Part shown: one piece after another, positions 1 through 6,123 of the stretch
Numbering within the stretch: the stretch's first letter is position 1
Layout of the letters: each line of letters begins with the position of its first letter
DNA from: an uncultured Hungatella sp.
GTDB taxonomy: Bacteria; Bacillota; Clostridia; Lachnospirales; Lachnospiraceae
Assembly (NCBI GenBank): GCA_959018155.1
Contig: CAUEKH010000072.1
Span: 1-9,360 of the forward strand
Direction of reading: 5' to 3'
DNA length: 9,360 nucleotides
Notes under the pieces: generated by a model
Told to the model about the DNA's origin: nothing
What the model saw: only the letters and a program-made list of their open reading frames with translations
Databases searched by the model: none
Program-made: the position numbers and the translations under genes

Positions 1-132
1 TTACCGGATGGCCCGAAGGTCGGTTCGGTTGGCGTATCGCCGCGCGGTGACTTACGTATGCCAAGCGACGCGGTGAGCCGCTTATGGCTGGAAGAACTGG
101 AGAGAGTGGAAGCGGGGATAAAGAATGATTAG
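1..132 (+). CDS. 3' end of an unrecognised gene (partial, 43 codons)
   Basis: An open frame enters from the left edge in frame 1 and ends at TAG 130-132. The visible tail starts [20 protein letters not shown] and ends in a charged stretch, [15 protein letters not shown], that would suit a C-terminal helix. I see no motif that identifies a family and assign no function. The frame is supported by the absence of stops, by the same strand and base composition as its neighbours, and by an 8-nt overlap with the following methyltransferase gene (125-132), which suggests translational coupling and cotranscription. The start and most of the protein lie outside the window. Confidence 0.6.
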   Translation, partial: LPDGPKVGSVGVSPRGDLRMPSDAVSRLWLEELERVEAGIKND

Positions 133-910
133 CAGCAGTGCGAATGGAAGAATCAAACAGGTGATGAACCTGATTAAGAAGGCGAAGGCAAGAAAAGATA
201 CCGGCCTTTTCGTGGCGGAGGGAATCCGCATGTTTAAGGAACTGCCGCGGGAAAGGATTGAGACGGTCTTTGTATCGGAAAGCTACTTAAAATCCCCGGA
301 TAACCGGGCTCTCTTGGGAACCATGCCATTTGAGACGGTGACGGATGAGGTTTTTAAGACCATGTCGGACACTGCCAGCCCTCAGGGGATTCTGGCAGTT
401 GTGAGGCAGTATGCGTATACGATTGAAGACATTTTAAGCCAGCCGGGACCTTCATTTTTGATGATTCTGGAGACGATCCAGGATCCGGGAAATCTCGGCA
501 CGATTTTAAGGACAGGGGAAGGCGCCGGCATCACCGGCGTGGTGATGGATGGCACAACCGCCGATATCTACAATCCCAAGGTGATACGCTCGACGATGGG
601 CTCTGTCTGCCGCGTGCCTTTCGTCTATGTGGACAGTTTATCTGAGACGCTGACTTCGCTGAAGGAGCGGAAAATCCGCCTCTATGCGGCTCATTTGAAA
701 GGAACGAATAATTACGATAAAGAGGATTATACTGTAGATACAGGCTTTCTGATTGGAAATGAGGCCAACGGTCTGAGTGATGAAATCGCCTCGATGGCCG
801 ACGGTTACGTGAAGATTCCGATGAAGGGAAAGGTGGAATCCTTAAACGCGGCGGTGGCTGCCTCCGTCCTGATGTACGAGGCGGCGAGACAGCGGCGGCT
901 GAAAGAATAG
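125..910 (+). CDS. TrmH/SpoU-family RNA 2'-O-methyltransferase
   Basis: This 261-residue protein should transfer a methyl group from S-adenosylmethionine to a ribose 2'-OH in rRNA or tRNA, in the cytoplasm. The N-terminal part (about residues 8-95), with [17 protein letters not shown] and [10 protein letters not shown], looks like the substrate-binding domain of RlmB/YsgA-type enzymes. The C-terminal knotted SPOUT domain shows all three SpoU motifs: [16 protein letters not shown] (N123, R129), [11 protein letters not shown] (N212, E213), and [17 protein letters not shown] (S239, N241). The length is normal for the family. The ATG at 125 overlaps the upstream stop, and a purine-rich stretch (GCGGGGA) lies just before it. 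The exact modified nucleotide cannot be read from sequence; 23S rRNA guanosine is a frequent target among relatives. No clear terminator follows the gene. Confidence 0.93.
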   Translation: MISSSANGRIKQVMNLIKKAKARKDTGLFVAEGIRMFKELPRERIETVFVSESYLKSPDNRALLGTMPFETVTDEVFKTMSDTASPQGILAVVRQYAYTIEDILSQPGPSFLMILETIQDPGNLGTILRTGEGAGITGVVMDGTTADIYNPKVIRSTMGSVCRVPFVYVDSLSETLTSLKERKIRLYAAHLKGTNNYDKEDYTVDTGFLIGNEANGLSDEIASMADGYVKIPMKGKVESLNAAVAASVLMYEAARQRRLKE

Positions 911-944
911 ACGGCTAAAATCGTGACAGATGGAACTGCGGCGC

Positions 945-981
945 AAAGATTTACAGTCAGTATAAAGATTTACAGTCAGTA
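945..981. repeat. 18-base tandem direct repeat upstream of the NfeD promoter
   Basis: AAAGATTTACAGTCAGTA occurs at 945-962 and again, identically, at 964-981, giving a period of 19 bases. It is in the 219-base gap between the methyltransferase gene and the NfeD gene, ending 55 bases before the predicted -35. It could be a paired binding site for a regulator, since 19 bases is nearly two helical turns, or a recent slippage duplication. I do not recognise it as a known operator. Confidence 0.75.
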
Positions 982-1036
982 ACGGAAAGATAGAATAATC
1001 GTCAGAAAATTGTAATACTTTTCATTGCCAGGAATC

Positions 1037-1065
1037 TTGAGAAAAGTCAGAAAATATAGTATGAT
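1037..1065 (+). promoter_or_regulatory. Sigma-A promoter for the NfeD-SPFH operon
   Basis: The -35 is TTGAGA at 1037-1042 and the -10 is TATGAT at 1060-1065, with a 17-base spacer. Both hexamers are close to consensus. Transcription would start near 1072, giving a leader of about 58 bases. The rest of the gap 911-1129 holds the direct repeat at 945-981 and a second short repeat, GTCAGAAAAT, at 1001-1010 and 1046-1055, the latter inside the spacer. Confidence 0.7.
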
Positions 1066-1129
1066 AAGAACGAGTAAATATATTGCCTGGCAGCGAAGCA
1101 TGTACCGGCTTAAGAAGGAGAGTGATTAG

Positions 1130-1570
1130 ATGGCGGCTATTTACTGGCTTATTGCCTTTGTAGTCCTGCTCGGTATAGAAGCGGGAACGATGGCACTTAC
1201 GACGATATGGTTTGCGGGAGGTGCTCTTGTGGCATTTATCCTGTCGTTGTTTGGCGCGGGGACGCAGATCCAGCTTGTGGCATTTGTGATAGTGTCTTTT
1301 GTCCTGCTGTTCTTTACAAGACCGTTTGCCTTGCGGTTTGTGAACAGGAACACAGTAAAGACGAATTCCGAGAGCCTCATTGGTAAGCGGGCAAAGGTGA
1401 CCGTGAAGGTGGATAACACAGAAGGAACAGGCGCAGCAGTCCTTAACGGGCAGGAATGGACGGCCAGAGCAGAGGACGAGAGCAGAGTTTTCGAGGTCGG
1501 AACCATTGTGGAAGTGAAGGATATCAGAGGCGTAAAACTAATTGTGAGTGAAACTCAGGAGGAAGCGTAG
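1130..1570 (+). CDS. NfeD-family membrane protein (short form)
   Basis: This 146-residue protein has three closely spaced hydrophobic helices (about residues 3-20, 23-42 and 46-63), then a basic stretch and a soluble C-terminal domain (about 82-140). That domain reads as the OB-fold typical of NfeD: LIGKRAKVTVKV, GAAVLNGQEW, then VGTIVEVKDIRGVKLIV. It lacks the ClpP-like serine protease domain of long NfeD proteins, so it is the short NfeD1b type. Such proteins are encoded next to SPFH proteins and are thought to act with them in the cytoplasmic membrane; this matches the next gene, whose ribosome binding site lies in the last codons of this one. The ATG at 1130 has AGAAGGAG at 1113-1120, 9 bases upstream. 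The biochemical role of the family is still poorly defined. Confidence 0.9.
   Translation: MAAIYWLIAFVVLLGIEAGTMALTTIWFAGGALVAFILSLFGAGTQIQLVAFVIVSFVLLFFTRPFALRFVNRNTVKTNSESLIGKRAKVTVKVDNTEGTGAAVLNGQEWTARAEDESRVFEVGTIVEVKDIRGVKLIVSETQEEA
1557..1564 (+). promoter_or_regulatory. Shine-Dalgarno site that fixes the SPFH start
   Basis: AGGAGGAA lies 7 bases before the ATG at 1572. It sits inside the last codons of the NfeD gene, so translation of the two genes is probably coupled. It argues against the upstream GTG at 1548, which has no such site. Confidence 0.85.
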
Positions 1571-1571
1571 T

Positions 1572-2501
1572 ATGTTTGGATTTATTGCAGTTATCATTAT
1601 ATTGATAATTATTCTTGCAGTACTGGCATCGTGTATTAAGATTGTACCACAGGCTCAGGCACTCGTTGTAGAACGACTGGGCGCGTACCTTGGAACCTGG
1701 TCAGTCGGCGTACACATCAAGACCCCGATTATTGACCGCGTGGCAAAGAGAGTGAATTTGAAGGAACAGGTGGCAGACTTCCCGCCACAGCCCGTTATCA
1801 CAAAGGATAACGTTACCATGAGAATTGATACGGTCGTATTCTTCCAGATTACAGACCCGAAGCTTTACGCCTATGGCGTGGAGAACCCGCTGATGGCTAT
1901 TGAGAACCTGACGGCCACCACACTCCGTAACATCATCGGTGACCTGGAACTGGACCAGACTTTAACTTCCAGAGAGACGATCAATGCGAAGATGCGCGAA
2001 TCCCTCGATATCGCCACGGACCCGTGGGGAATCAAGGTGAACCGTGTGGAACTTAAGAATATCATGCCTCCGGCAGCGATTCAGGATGCCATGGAGAAAC
2101 AGATGAAGGCAGAGCGTGAGCGCCGTGAGTCCATCCTTCGTGCGGAAGGTGAGAAGAAGTCCACAATCCTCGTGGCAGAAGGTAAGAAGGAATCTGCGAT
2201 TCTCGATGCGGAGGCTGAGAAGCAGGCAGCAATTCTTCACGCAGAAGCGGAGAAGGAGAAGAGAATCAAAGAGGCAGAAGGCCAGGCTGAGGCTACAAGA
2301 AAGATTCAGCAGGCGAACGCCGATGGTATCCGCATGATCAAGGAAGCCGGAGCAGACCAGACAGTTTTAACCATCAAGAGCCTGGAAGCATTTAAGAGCA
2401 TTGCAGATGGCAAGGCGACGAAGATTATCATTCCATCTGAGATTCAGGGGCTGGCGGGACTCGTTTCCTCCATCACCGAGATTCCAAAAGATGTGGAGTA
2501 G
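1572..2501 (+). CDS. SPFH/band-7 (stomatin-like) membrane protein
   Basis: This 309-residue protein should anchor in the cytoplasmic membrane and oligomerise into a ring or scaffold. It has an N-terminal hydrophobic helix (about residues 2-21), an SPFH domain (about 24-180; QALVVERLGAYLGTW, PPQPVITKDNVTMRID, LRNIIGDLELDQTLTSRE, WGIKVNRVELKNI), then a long charged coiled coil (about 180-255). Residues 188-242 hold five 11-residue repeats beginning ILRAEGEKKST and ILVAEGKKESA. The C-terminal segment (LKSLEAF-like, IIIPSEIQGLAGLVSSI) matches the stomatin/QmcA type rather than the longer flotillins. The ATG at 1572 is chosen over GTG 1548 because AGGAGGAA precedes it at the right distance. The gene lies 1 base after the NfeD stop, the classical NfeD-SPFH pair. 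Relatives are linked to membrane microdomains and quality control; the substrate here is unknown. Confidence 0.93.
   Translation: MFGFIAVIIILIIILAVLASCIKIVPQAQALVVERLGAYLGTWSVGVHIKTPIIDRVAKRVNLKEQVADFPPQPVITKDNVTMRIDTVVFFQITDPKLYAYGVENPLMAIENLTATTLRNIIGDLELDQTLTSRETINAKMRESLDIATDPWGIKVNRVELKNIMPPAAIQDAMEKQMKAERERRESILRAEGEKKSTILVAEGKKESAILDAEAEKQAAILHAEAEKEKRIKEAEGQAEATRKIQQANADGIRMIKEAGADQTVLTIKSLEAFKSIADGKATKIIIPSEIQGLAGLVSSITEIPKDVE
2133..2297 (+). repeat. Five in-frame 33-base (11-residue) coiled-coil repeats
   Basis: Within the SPFH gene, residues 188-242 divide exactly into five hendecads with the pattern I-L-x-A-E-x-E/K-K-x-x-x: ILRAEGEKKST, ILVAEGKKESA, ILDAEAEKQAA, ILHAEAEKEKR, IKEAEGQAEAT. 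The repeat is clear in protein and looser in DNA, so it is an old, selected periodicity rather than a recent expansion. Hendecads favour straight or slightly right-handed helical bundles, as in ring- or cage-forming SPFH proteins. Confidence 0.85.
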
Positions 2502-2519
2502 ATAACAGAGATTTCATAT

Positions 2520-2525
2520 TATAAT
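2520..2525 (+). promoter_or_regulatory. Possible -10 element upstream of the terminator
   Basis: TATAAT matches the -10 consensus perfectly and lies 19 bases after the SPFH stop. No convincing -35 is seen at 15-18 bases upstream (AGTAGA at the 17-base position), and there is no TGn extension. If used, transcription would start near 2532 and run straight into the hairpin at 2556-2583, making the patatin leader attenuated. It may be chance in an A+T-rich spot. Confidence 0.3.
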
Positions 2526-2555
2526 ACCGGGTGAAAAACCGGGATCGGAGAAATT

Positions 2556-2589
2556 CGCAGCAGGGGGGAATCCTCTTGCTGCGTTTTTT
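2556..2589 (+). terminator. Rho-independent terminator after the SPFH gene
   Basis: A 12-base-pair stem (2556-2567 with 2572-2583, including two G-T wobbles) closes a GAAT loop and is followed at once by TTTTTT at 2584-2589. The outer seven pairs, CGCAGCA with TGCTGCG, are perfect. This is the clearest intrinsic terminator in the window. It ends the NfeD-SPFH unit 55 bases past the SPFH stop and leaves only 45 bases before the patatin start. Confidence 0.9.
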
Positions 2590-2634
2590 CACAGAGATTA
2601 GAATGGAATCATCTGGAAAAAGAGGAGGCTTCCG

Positions 2635-3789
2635 ATGGAACTGAAAGTGGATATGACGAAGGAGTACGGAATTGTCCTGGAGGGCGGAGGCGCGAAAGGG
2701 GCTTACCAGGTTGGGGCGTGGAAGGCGCTTAAGGAGGCGGGCATCCGGATCAAAGGGATCTGCGGGGCTTCTGTCGGCTCACTCAACGGCGCGATGATGT
2801 GTATGGACGATTTGGAACTGGCCGAGGAAATCTGGAAAAATATCGAGTATTCCCGGGTTATGAATGTCAATGACGAGACGATGAAGGCTTTAAAGAAAAA
2901 GGATTTTAAAGCTTTAAATATCCAGCAGGTGCTCAGCAGTGGTCTGCAGGTGATTAAAGACGGGGGATTCGATATTACGCCGTTAAAGAACTTAATCGCC
3001 GAGGTGGTGGGAGATGAGTCGCGGATCCGCAGTTCAGACCGGGAACTGTACGCCATGACGTATTCTGTGGATGCCAGGAAGGAACTGGCTGTGGACGTGA
3101 AGTCGGGCGAGGAAGGCTCTGTGAAAGACATGCTTTTAGCCAGCGCGTATTTTATGGCATTTAAAAATGAAAAGCTGGGCGGAAAACGCTATCTCGACGG
3201 CGGCGGTTTTAATAATGTCCCCTTAAATGTGCTTCTTGACAAGGGATATCAGGATATCATTGTCATCAGAATTTACGGCTGGGGATTTGACAGCGAGAAG
3301 GTGACGAAGATTCCGGAAGGCGTCAATGTCTACCACATTGCGCCGCGCCAGGATCTGGGCGGAATTCTGGAATTTGATAAGAAACAGGCGAGAAAGAATA
3401 TGACTCTGGGATATTATGACGCGAAAAGGTTCTTATATGGACTTCAGGGGCGTATATATTATATTGATGCACCAAACGGGGAGCCGTATTATTTTGACCG
3501 GATGATGTCGGAACTGGAACTTTTTAAAACCTACATCAGTGAGGAACTGGATAAGGAAACGTTTGAAAGCCTGAAAGGGTATCGGGCTTTTACGGAGGAT
3601 TTGTTTCCGAAGCTGGCTGTGGAATTTAAACTGAAGGAGGACTGGGATTATAAAGAACTTTATATCGCGATTCTCGAGGATTTGGCTAAACGGATGAAGA
3701 TTAACCGGTTCCAGATTTATACGGTGGAAAGTCTCATCGGAAAGATTATGAAGAAGCTTCACGCACTTGACAGCGTGATTCCCTTATAG
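2635..3789 (+). CDS. Patatin-like phospholipase
   Basis: This 384-residue protein should be a serine acyl hydrolase of the patatin/RssA type, cleaving acyl esters of phospholipids or related lipids. The patatin domain spans about residues 11-215. It has the glycine-rich oxyanion motif EGGGAKGAYQVG (16-27), the nucleophile elbow GASVG with Ser46, and the DGG motif with Asp188 (YLDGGGFNNVP), so the Ser-Asp dyad is complete. No signal peptide or membrane helix is visible, so it is probably cytoplasmic or membrane-peripheral. The region after about residue 270 (Tyr-rich, then KLAVEFKLKEDWDYKELY and a helical end) is not part of the core patatin fold, and I do not recognise it. AGAGGAGG at 2621-2628, 6 bases before ATG 2635, supports the start. 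An intrinsic terminator lies just upstream, so expression depends on readthrough or an unseen promoter. Natural substrate unknown. Confidence 0.93.
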   Translation: MELKVDMTKEYGIVLEGGGAKGAYQVGAWKALKEAGIRIKGICGASVGSLNGAMMCMDDLELAEEIWKNIEYSRVMNVNDETMKALKKKDFKALNIQQVLSSGLQVIKDGGFDITPLKNLIAEVVGDESRIRSSDRELYAMTYSVDARKELAVDVKSGEEGSVKDMLLASAYFMAFKNEKLGGKRYLDGGGFNNVPLNVLLDKGYQDIIVIRIYGWGFDSEKVTKIPEGVNVYHIAPRQDLGGILEFDKKQARKNMTLGYYDAKRFLYGLQGRIYYIDAPNGEPYYFDRMMSELELFKTYISEELDKETFESLKGYRAFTEDLFPKLAVEFKLKEDWDYKELYIAILEDLAKRMKINRFQIYTVESLIGKIMKKLHALDSVIPL

Positions 3790-3819
3790 TATGGTAAAGG
3801 TAGACTCTGAAAAAAAAGA

Positions 3820-3848
3820 TTGCATGTTTATACATGATATACTATAAT
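3820..3848 (+). promoter_or_regulatory. Sigma-A promoter for the argF operon
   Basis: The -35 is TTGCAT at 3820-3825 and the -10 is TATAAT at 3843-3848, with a 17-base spacer. Transcription would start near 3855, giving a leader of about 35 bases. The A+T-rich 100-base gap 3790-3889 holds no hairpin that would terminate the patatin transcript. Confidence 0.8.
3823..3836. promoter_or_regulatory. ARG-box-like palindrome 1 (candidate ArgR/AhrC site)
   Basis: CATGT-TTAT-ACATG is a perfect 5+4+5 inverted repeat overlapping the end of the -35 and most of the promoter spacer. Size and A+T-rich centre resemble ARG boxes (TGAAT-N4-ATTCA type). The assignment to an arginine repressor rests on its position ahead of an ornithine carbamoyltransferase gene. 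Confidence 0.45.
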
Positions 3849-3850
3849 GG

Positions 3851-3864
3851 TGTATAAAAATACA
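3851..3864. promoter_or_regulatory. ARG-box-like palindrome 2 (candidate ArgR/AhrC site)
   Basis: TGTAT-AAAA-ATACA is a perfect 5+4+5 inverted repeat starting 3 bases after the -10 and covering the predicted transcription start. It is closer to the ARG-box consensus than palindrome 1: both have a T-G start, A+T-rich 4-base centre and C-A end. A repressor bound here would block initiation. The centres of the two palindromes are 28 bases apart, wider than the roughly 21 bases usual for paired ARG boxes. Confidence 0.55.
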
Positions 3865-3889
3865 TTAAGAGAAAGCGGAGGATATAATT

Positions 3890-4825
3890 ATGAATTTAAA
3901 GGGAAGAAATTTTATTACTTTGAAGGACTTTAGTCCGGAGGAGATTGGCTATCTGGTGGATTTGGCTGCGGAGCTGAAGGCGAAGAAGAAAGCGGGCGTA
4001 ACGGGACAGTCTCTGAAGGGAAAGAATATTGCGCTGATTTTTGAGAAGCCTTCTACCAGGACCAGGTGTTCCTTCGTGGTGGCAGCGGTTGACGAGGGCG
4101 CGCATCCGGAGTATCTTGGAAAGGATGATATTCAGCTGGGACACAAAGAGAGCGTGAAGGACACGGCAAGGGTTCTGGGAAGGATTTTTGACGGGATTGA
4201 GTTCCGTGGGTTTAAGCATAAGACGGTGGAGGATCTGGCGGAGTATGCCGGGGTGCCGGTTTGGAACGGGCTGACCGATGACTACCATCCGACACAGATT
4301 CTGGCAGATTTACTGACCTTAAAGGAGCATTTCGGATATCTGAAAGGGCTGAATTTCGTTTATGCCGGCGACGGACGCAACAATATGGCGAACAGCCTGA
4401 TGATTGGCATGAGCAAGATGGGTGTGAATTTTACGATTCTGGCGCCGAAGTGCCTGTGGCCGAAGGAAGAACTGGTTACGCTGTGCAAGGGATATGCCGG
4501 GGAAAGCGGCAGCACGGTGACGCTGAGCGAGGATGTGGAGGCCGTGAAGGGGGCTGACGCCGTTTATACGGATGTCTGGTGTTCCATGGGCGAGGAGGAT
4601 AAGGCCGCGGAGCGAGTGGCCCTCTTAAAGCCGTATCAGGTGAACCGGGAACTGATGGAGAAAACCGGAAAGGATTCTACGATTTTCATGCACTGCCTTC
4701 CGGCTGTGCTGGGGAATGAAGTGACAGAGGAGGTCTTTGAATCGACGGCCTCGGTTGTGTTTGATGAAGCGGAAAACAGGATGCACACCATCAAGGCTGT
4801 GATGGTTGCGACGTTAGGAGAATAG
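3890..4825 (+). CDS. argF: Ornithine carbamoyltransferase
   Basis: This 311-residue enzyme makes citrulline from ornithine and carbamoyl phosphate in arginine synthesis, in the cytoplasm, normally as a trimer. The carbamoyl-phosphate loop is STRTR (55-59) within [12 protein letters not shown], and HPTQ follows in [14 protein letters not shown]. The ornithine-side motif is [10 protein letters not shown] and the catalytic HCLP is at 268-271. These separate it from aspartate carbamoyltransferase. The length is normal. ATG 3890 has GGAGG at 3877-3881, 8 bases upstream. It leads an apparent operon with a membrane protein, birA, mutY and a lipid kinase, not other arg genes. ARG-box-like palindromes in its promoter favour a biosynthetic, arginine-repressed role over a catabolic one (arcB), and no arcA or arcC is adjacent. 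Its function is close to certain; the ArgF versus ArcB naming is less so. Confidence 0.95.
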   Translation: MNLKGRNFITLKDFSPEEIGYLVDLAAELKAKKKAGVTGQSLKGKNIALIFEKPSTRTRCSFVVAAVDEGAHPEYLGKDDIQLGHKESVKDTARVLGRIFDGIEFRGFKHKTVEDLAEYAGVPVWNGLTDDYHPTQILADLLTLKEHFGYLKGLNFVYAGDGRNNMANSLMIGMSKMGVNFTILAPKCLWPKEELVTLCKGYAGESGSTVTLSEDVEAVKGADAVYTDVWCSMGEEDKAAERVALLKPYQVNRELMEKTGKDSTIFMHCLPAVLGNEVTEEVFESTASVVFDEAENRMHTIKAVMVATLGE

Positions 4826-4831
4826 GAATCT

Positions 4832-5140
4832 ATGTATATACAGGAGAGAGGCAGGAGCCCGAGAAATACCGCAATGATACTCGATGCGATCCATATTGTC
4901 ATCGGAATTATTATCGTGGTTTTGGCTGTTATATCATTTTTAAATCCGGAGGACCATATGCTGCTGTTCCCGGTTATCTTCCTTTTAGCAGCGGCTCTCA
5001 ATATCATGAACGGAATCTACAAATTCCGCGTGGGAGGCCGTGAGGTGAAGAGGAAAGCATCGGGAATCCTGGTTCTTATCTTTGGAATTCTTCTGCTGGC
5101 ACTGGCTGTGATCAGCGCTGTCAGTATCTGGTGGGGGTGA
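4832..5140 (+). CDS. Small three-helix membrane protein, function unknown
   Basis: This 102-residue protein begins with a short polar, basic segment (MYIQERGRSPRN) and then has three hydrophobic helices at about residues 15-37, 42-60 and 76-100. The second and third are separated by a strongly basic loop (YKFRVGGREVKRKAS) that should face the cytoplasm. There are no catalytic motifs and I do not recognise a family with certainty; it resembles small uncharacterised membrane proteins of Clostridia, loosely like HdeD/DUF308-type helix pairs. It starts 6 bases after the argF stop, with AGGAG at 4816-4820 inside the end of argF, so it is very probably cotranscribed. ATG 4874 is a less likely alternative start that would remove only the polar segment. 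The gene is real on spacing and reading-frame continuity; its role is unknown. Confidence 0.8.
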   Translation: MYIQERGRSPRNTAMILDAIHIVIGIIIVVLAVISFLNPEDHMLLFPVIFLLAAALNIMNGIYKFRVGGREVKRKASGILVLIFGILLLALAVISAVSIWWG

Positions 5141-5145
5141 GCGGC

Positions 5146-6123
5146 ATGAAAGCGGAAATCTTAAGAGTGTTAAAAGAGCGGCAGGACTACGTTTCCGGGC
5201 AGGAGTTGTGCGAACTTCTGGGAGTGTCGAGAACGGCCGTGTGGAAGGCTATTGGCCAGCTGAAGGAAGAGGGCTGTCAGATTGAGGCGGTGAGAAATAA
5301 AGGCTACCGCCTGGCGGACTGCGGCGATGTGATATCGAAAGCGGAACTTTTAAGCTGTATGCGGGGAAGCTTTGGAAGGGAAATCGTGTATTTTGACAGC
5401 ACGGACTCCACCAATGTCAGGGCGAAAAAGCTGGCTGAGGAAGGGGCGGAGCACGGGACTTTAGTTGTTGCGGGCCACCAGGAGGCGGGCCGCGGGAGAC
5501 GGGGGCGTTCCTGGGTTTCCCCTGAGGGAACGGGAATTTTTATGAGCCTTATCTTAAGGCCGGATATCCTGCCGACGTCAGCCTCCATGATAACGCTTGT
5601 GGCGGCGCTGGCTGTTCACGACGGGATTCTTGAAGAGACGGGGCTGGAGACTGCGATTAAATGGCCCAATGATATTGTGGCGGACGGTAAGAAACTCTGT
5701 GGGATTCTGACGGAGATGAGTGCGGAGCTGGAAGGCATCCATTACGTTGTAGTCGGAATCGGGATCAATGCCAATATGGAATCATTTCCGGAAGATGTGC
5801 GAAAGACGGCTTCTTCCATTCTGATTCAGACGGGAAAGCGCGTGCGGCGGAGTCATCTGGCGGCGGCTGTCATTGCGGCCTTCGAACGGTACTATGAAAA
5901 ATTCATCCGGAGCGGAAGTTTAGCGCCTCTGGTTGATGTGTATAATGAACATATGGCCAGAAGGGGCGGGGAGGTAAAAGTCCTCGACCCGGCCGGAAGC
6001 TATACAGGGACGGCACTGGGAATCGACGAGACGGGAGAACTTCTTGTCGAAATGCCGGATGGAAAGGTAAGACGCGTCGTTTCCGGGGAAGTATCGGTGC
6101 GGGGCATCTATGGTTATATTTAA
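5146..6123 (+). CDS. birA: Bifunctional biotin-[acetyl-CoA-carboxylase] ligase / biotin operon repressor
   Basis: This 325-residue protein makes biotinyl-AMP and attaches biotin to carboxylase carrier domains, and probably represses biotin genes. Residues 1-60 form a winged helix-turn-helix (QELCELLGVSRTAVWKAIGQL, then VRNKGYRL), making it a class II BirA. The catalytic domain shows the biotin/ATP loop GRGRRGR (115-121), KWPND with Lys172, CGILTEM, and VVGIGINAN. The C-terminal SH3-like domain (about 275-325) has GIDETGELLVEMPDG and SGEVSVRG. ATG 5146 is preferred over in-frame GTG 5131 because GGGGGTGA (5133-5140) lies 5 bases upstream, overlapping the preceding stop. The gene ends TAATG, sharing a base with mutY. 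I see no biotin genes or BirA operator in the window, so its regulatory targets lie elsewhere. Confidence 0.95.
   Translation: MKAEILRVLKERQDYVSGQELCELLGVSRTAVWKAIGQLKEEGCQIEAVRNKGYRLADCGDVISKAELLSCMRGSFGREIVYFDSTDSTNVRAKKLAEEGAEHGTLVVAGHQEAGRGRRGRSWVSPEGTGIFMSLILRPDILPTSASMITLVAALAVHDGILEETGLETAIKWPNDIVADGKKLCGILTEMSAELEGIHYVVVGIGINANMESFPEDVRKTASSILIQTGKRVRRSHLAAAVIAAFERYYEKFIRSGSLAPLVDVYNEHMARRGGEVKVLDPAGSYTGTALGIDETGELLVEMPDGKVRRVVSGEVSVRGIYGYI

Noticed and set aside
1141..1506. Long minus-strand open frame opposite the NfeD gene
   Set aside because: It is fully covered by a confident + strand gene, has a low-complexity Ser/Thr/Pro-rich translation and no ribosome site. The minus-strand frames opposite the other genes (for example 2703-3131, 3896-4288, 8369-8716) were rejected for the same reasons.
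1548..1571. Upstream GTG start for the SPFH gene giving an extra MKLRRKRS and, with the later VLASC, a lipoprotein-like signal
   Set aside because: The basic residues are simply the translation of the AGGAGGAAGCG ribosome site. GTG 1548 has no Shine-Dalgarno sequence of its own, and SPFH proteins of this type are membrane-anchored, not lipoproteins.
2116..2337. Overlapping + strand open frame inside the SPFH coiled coil (Arg/Ser-rich, 73 residues)
   Set aside because: It is a frame-shifted reading of the repetitive Glu/Lys/Ala codons of the coiled coil and has no independent support.
5131..5145. GTG 5131 as the birA start
   Set aside because: ATG 5146 has GGGGGTGA at 5 bases and gives the usual BirA N terminus; GTG 5131 would overlap the upstream gene and use part of that ribosome site as coding sequence.
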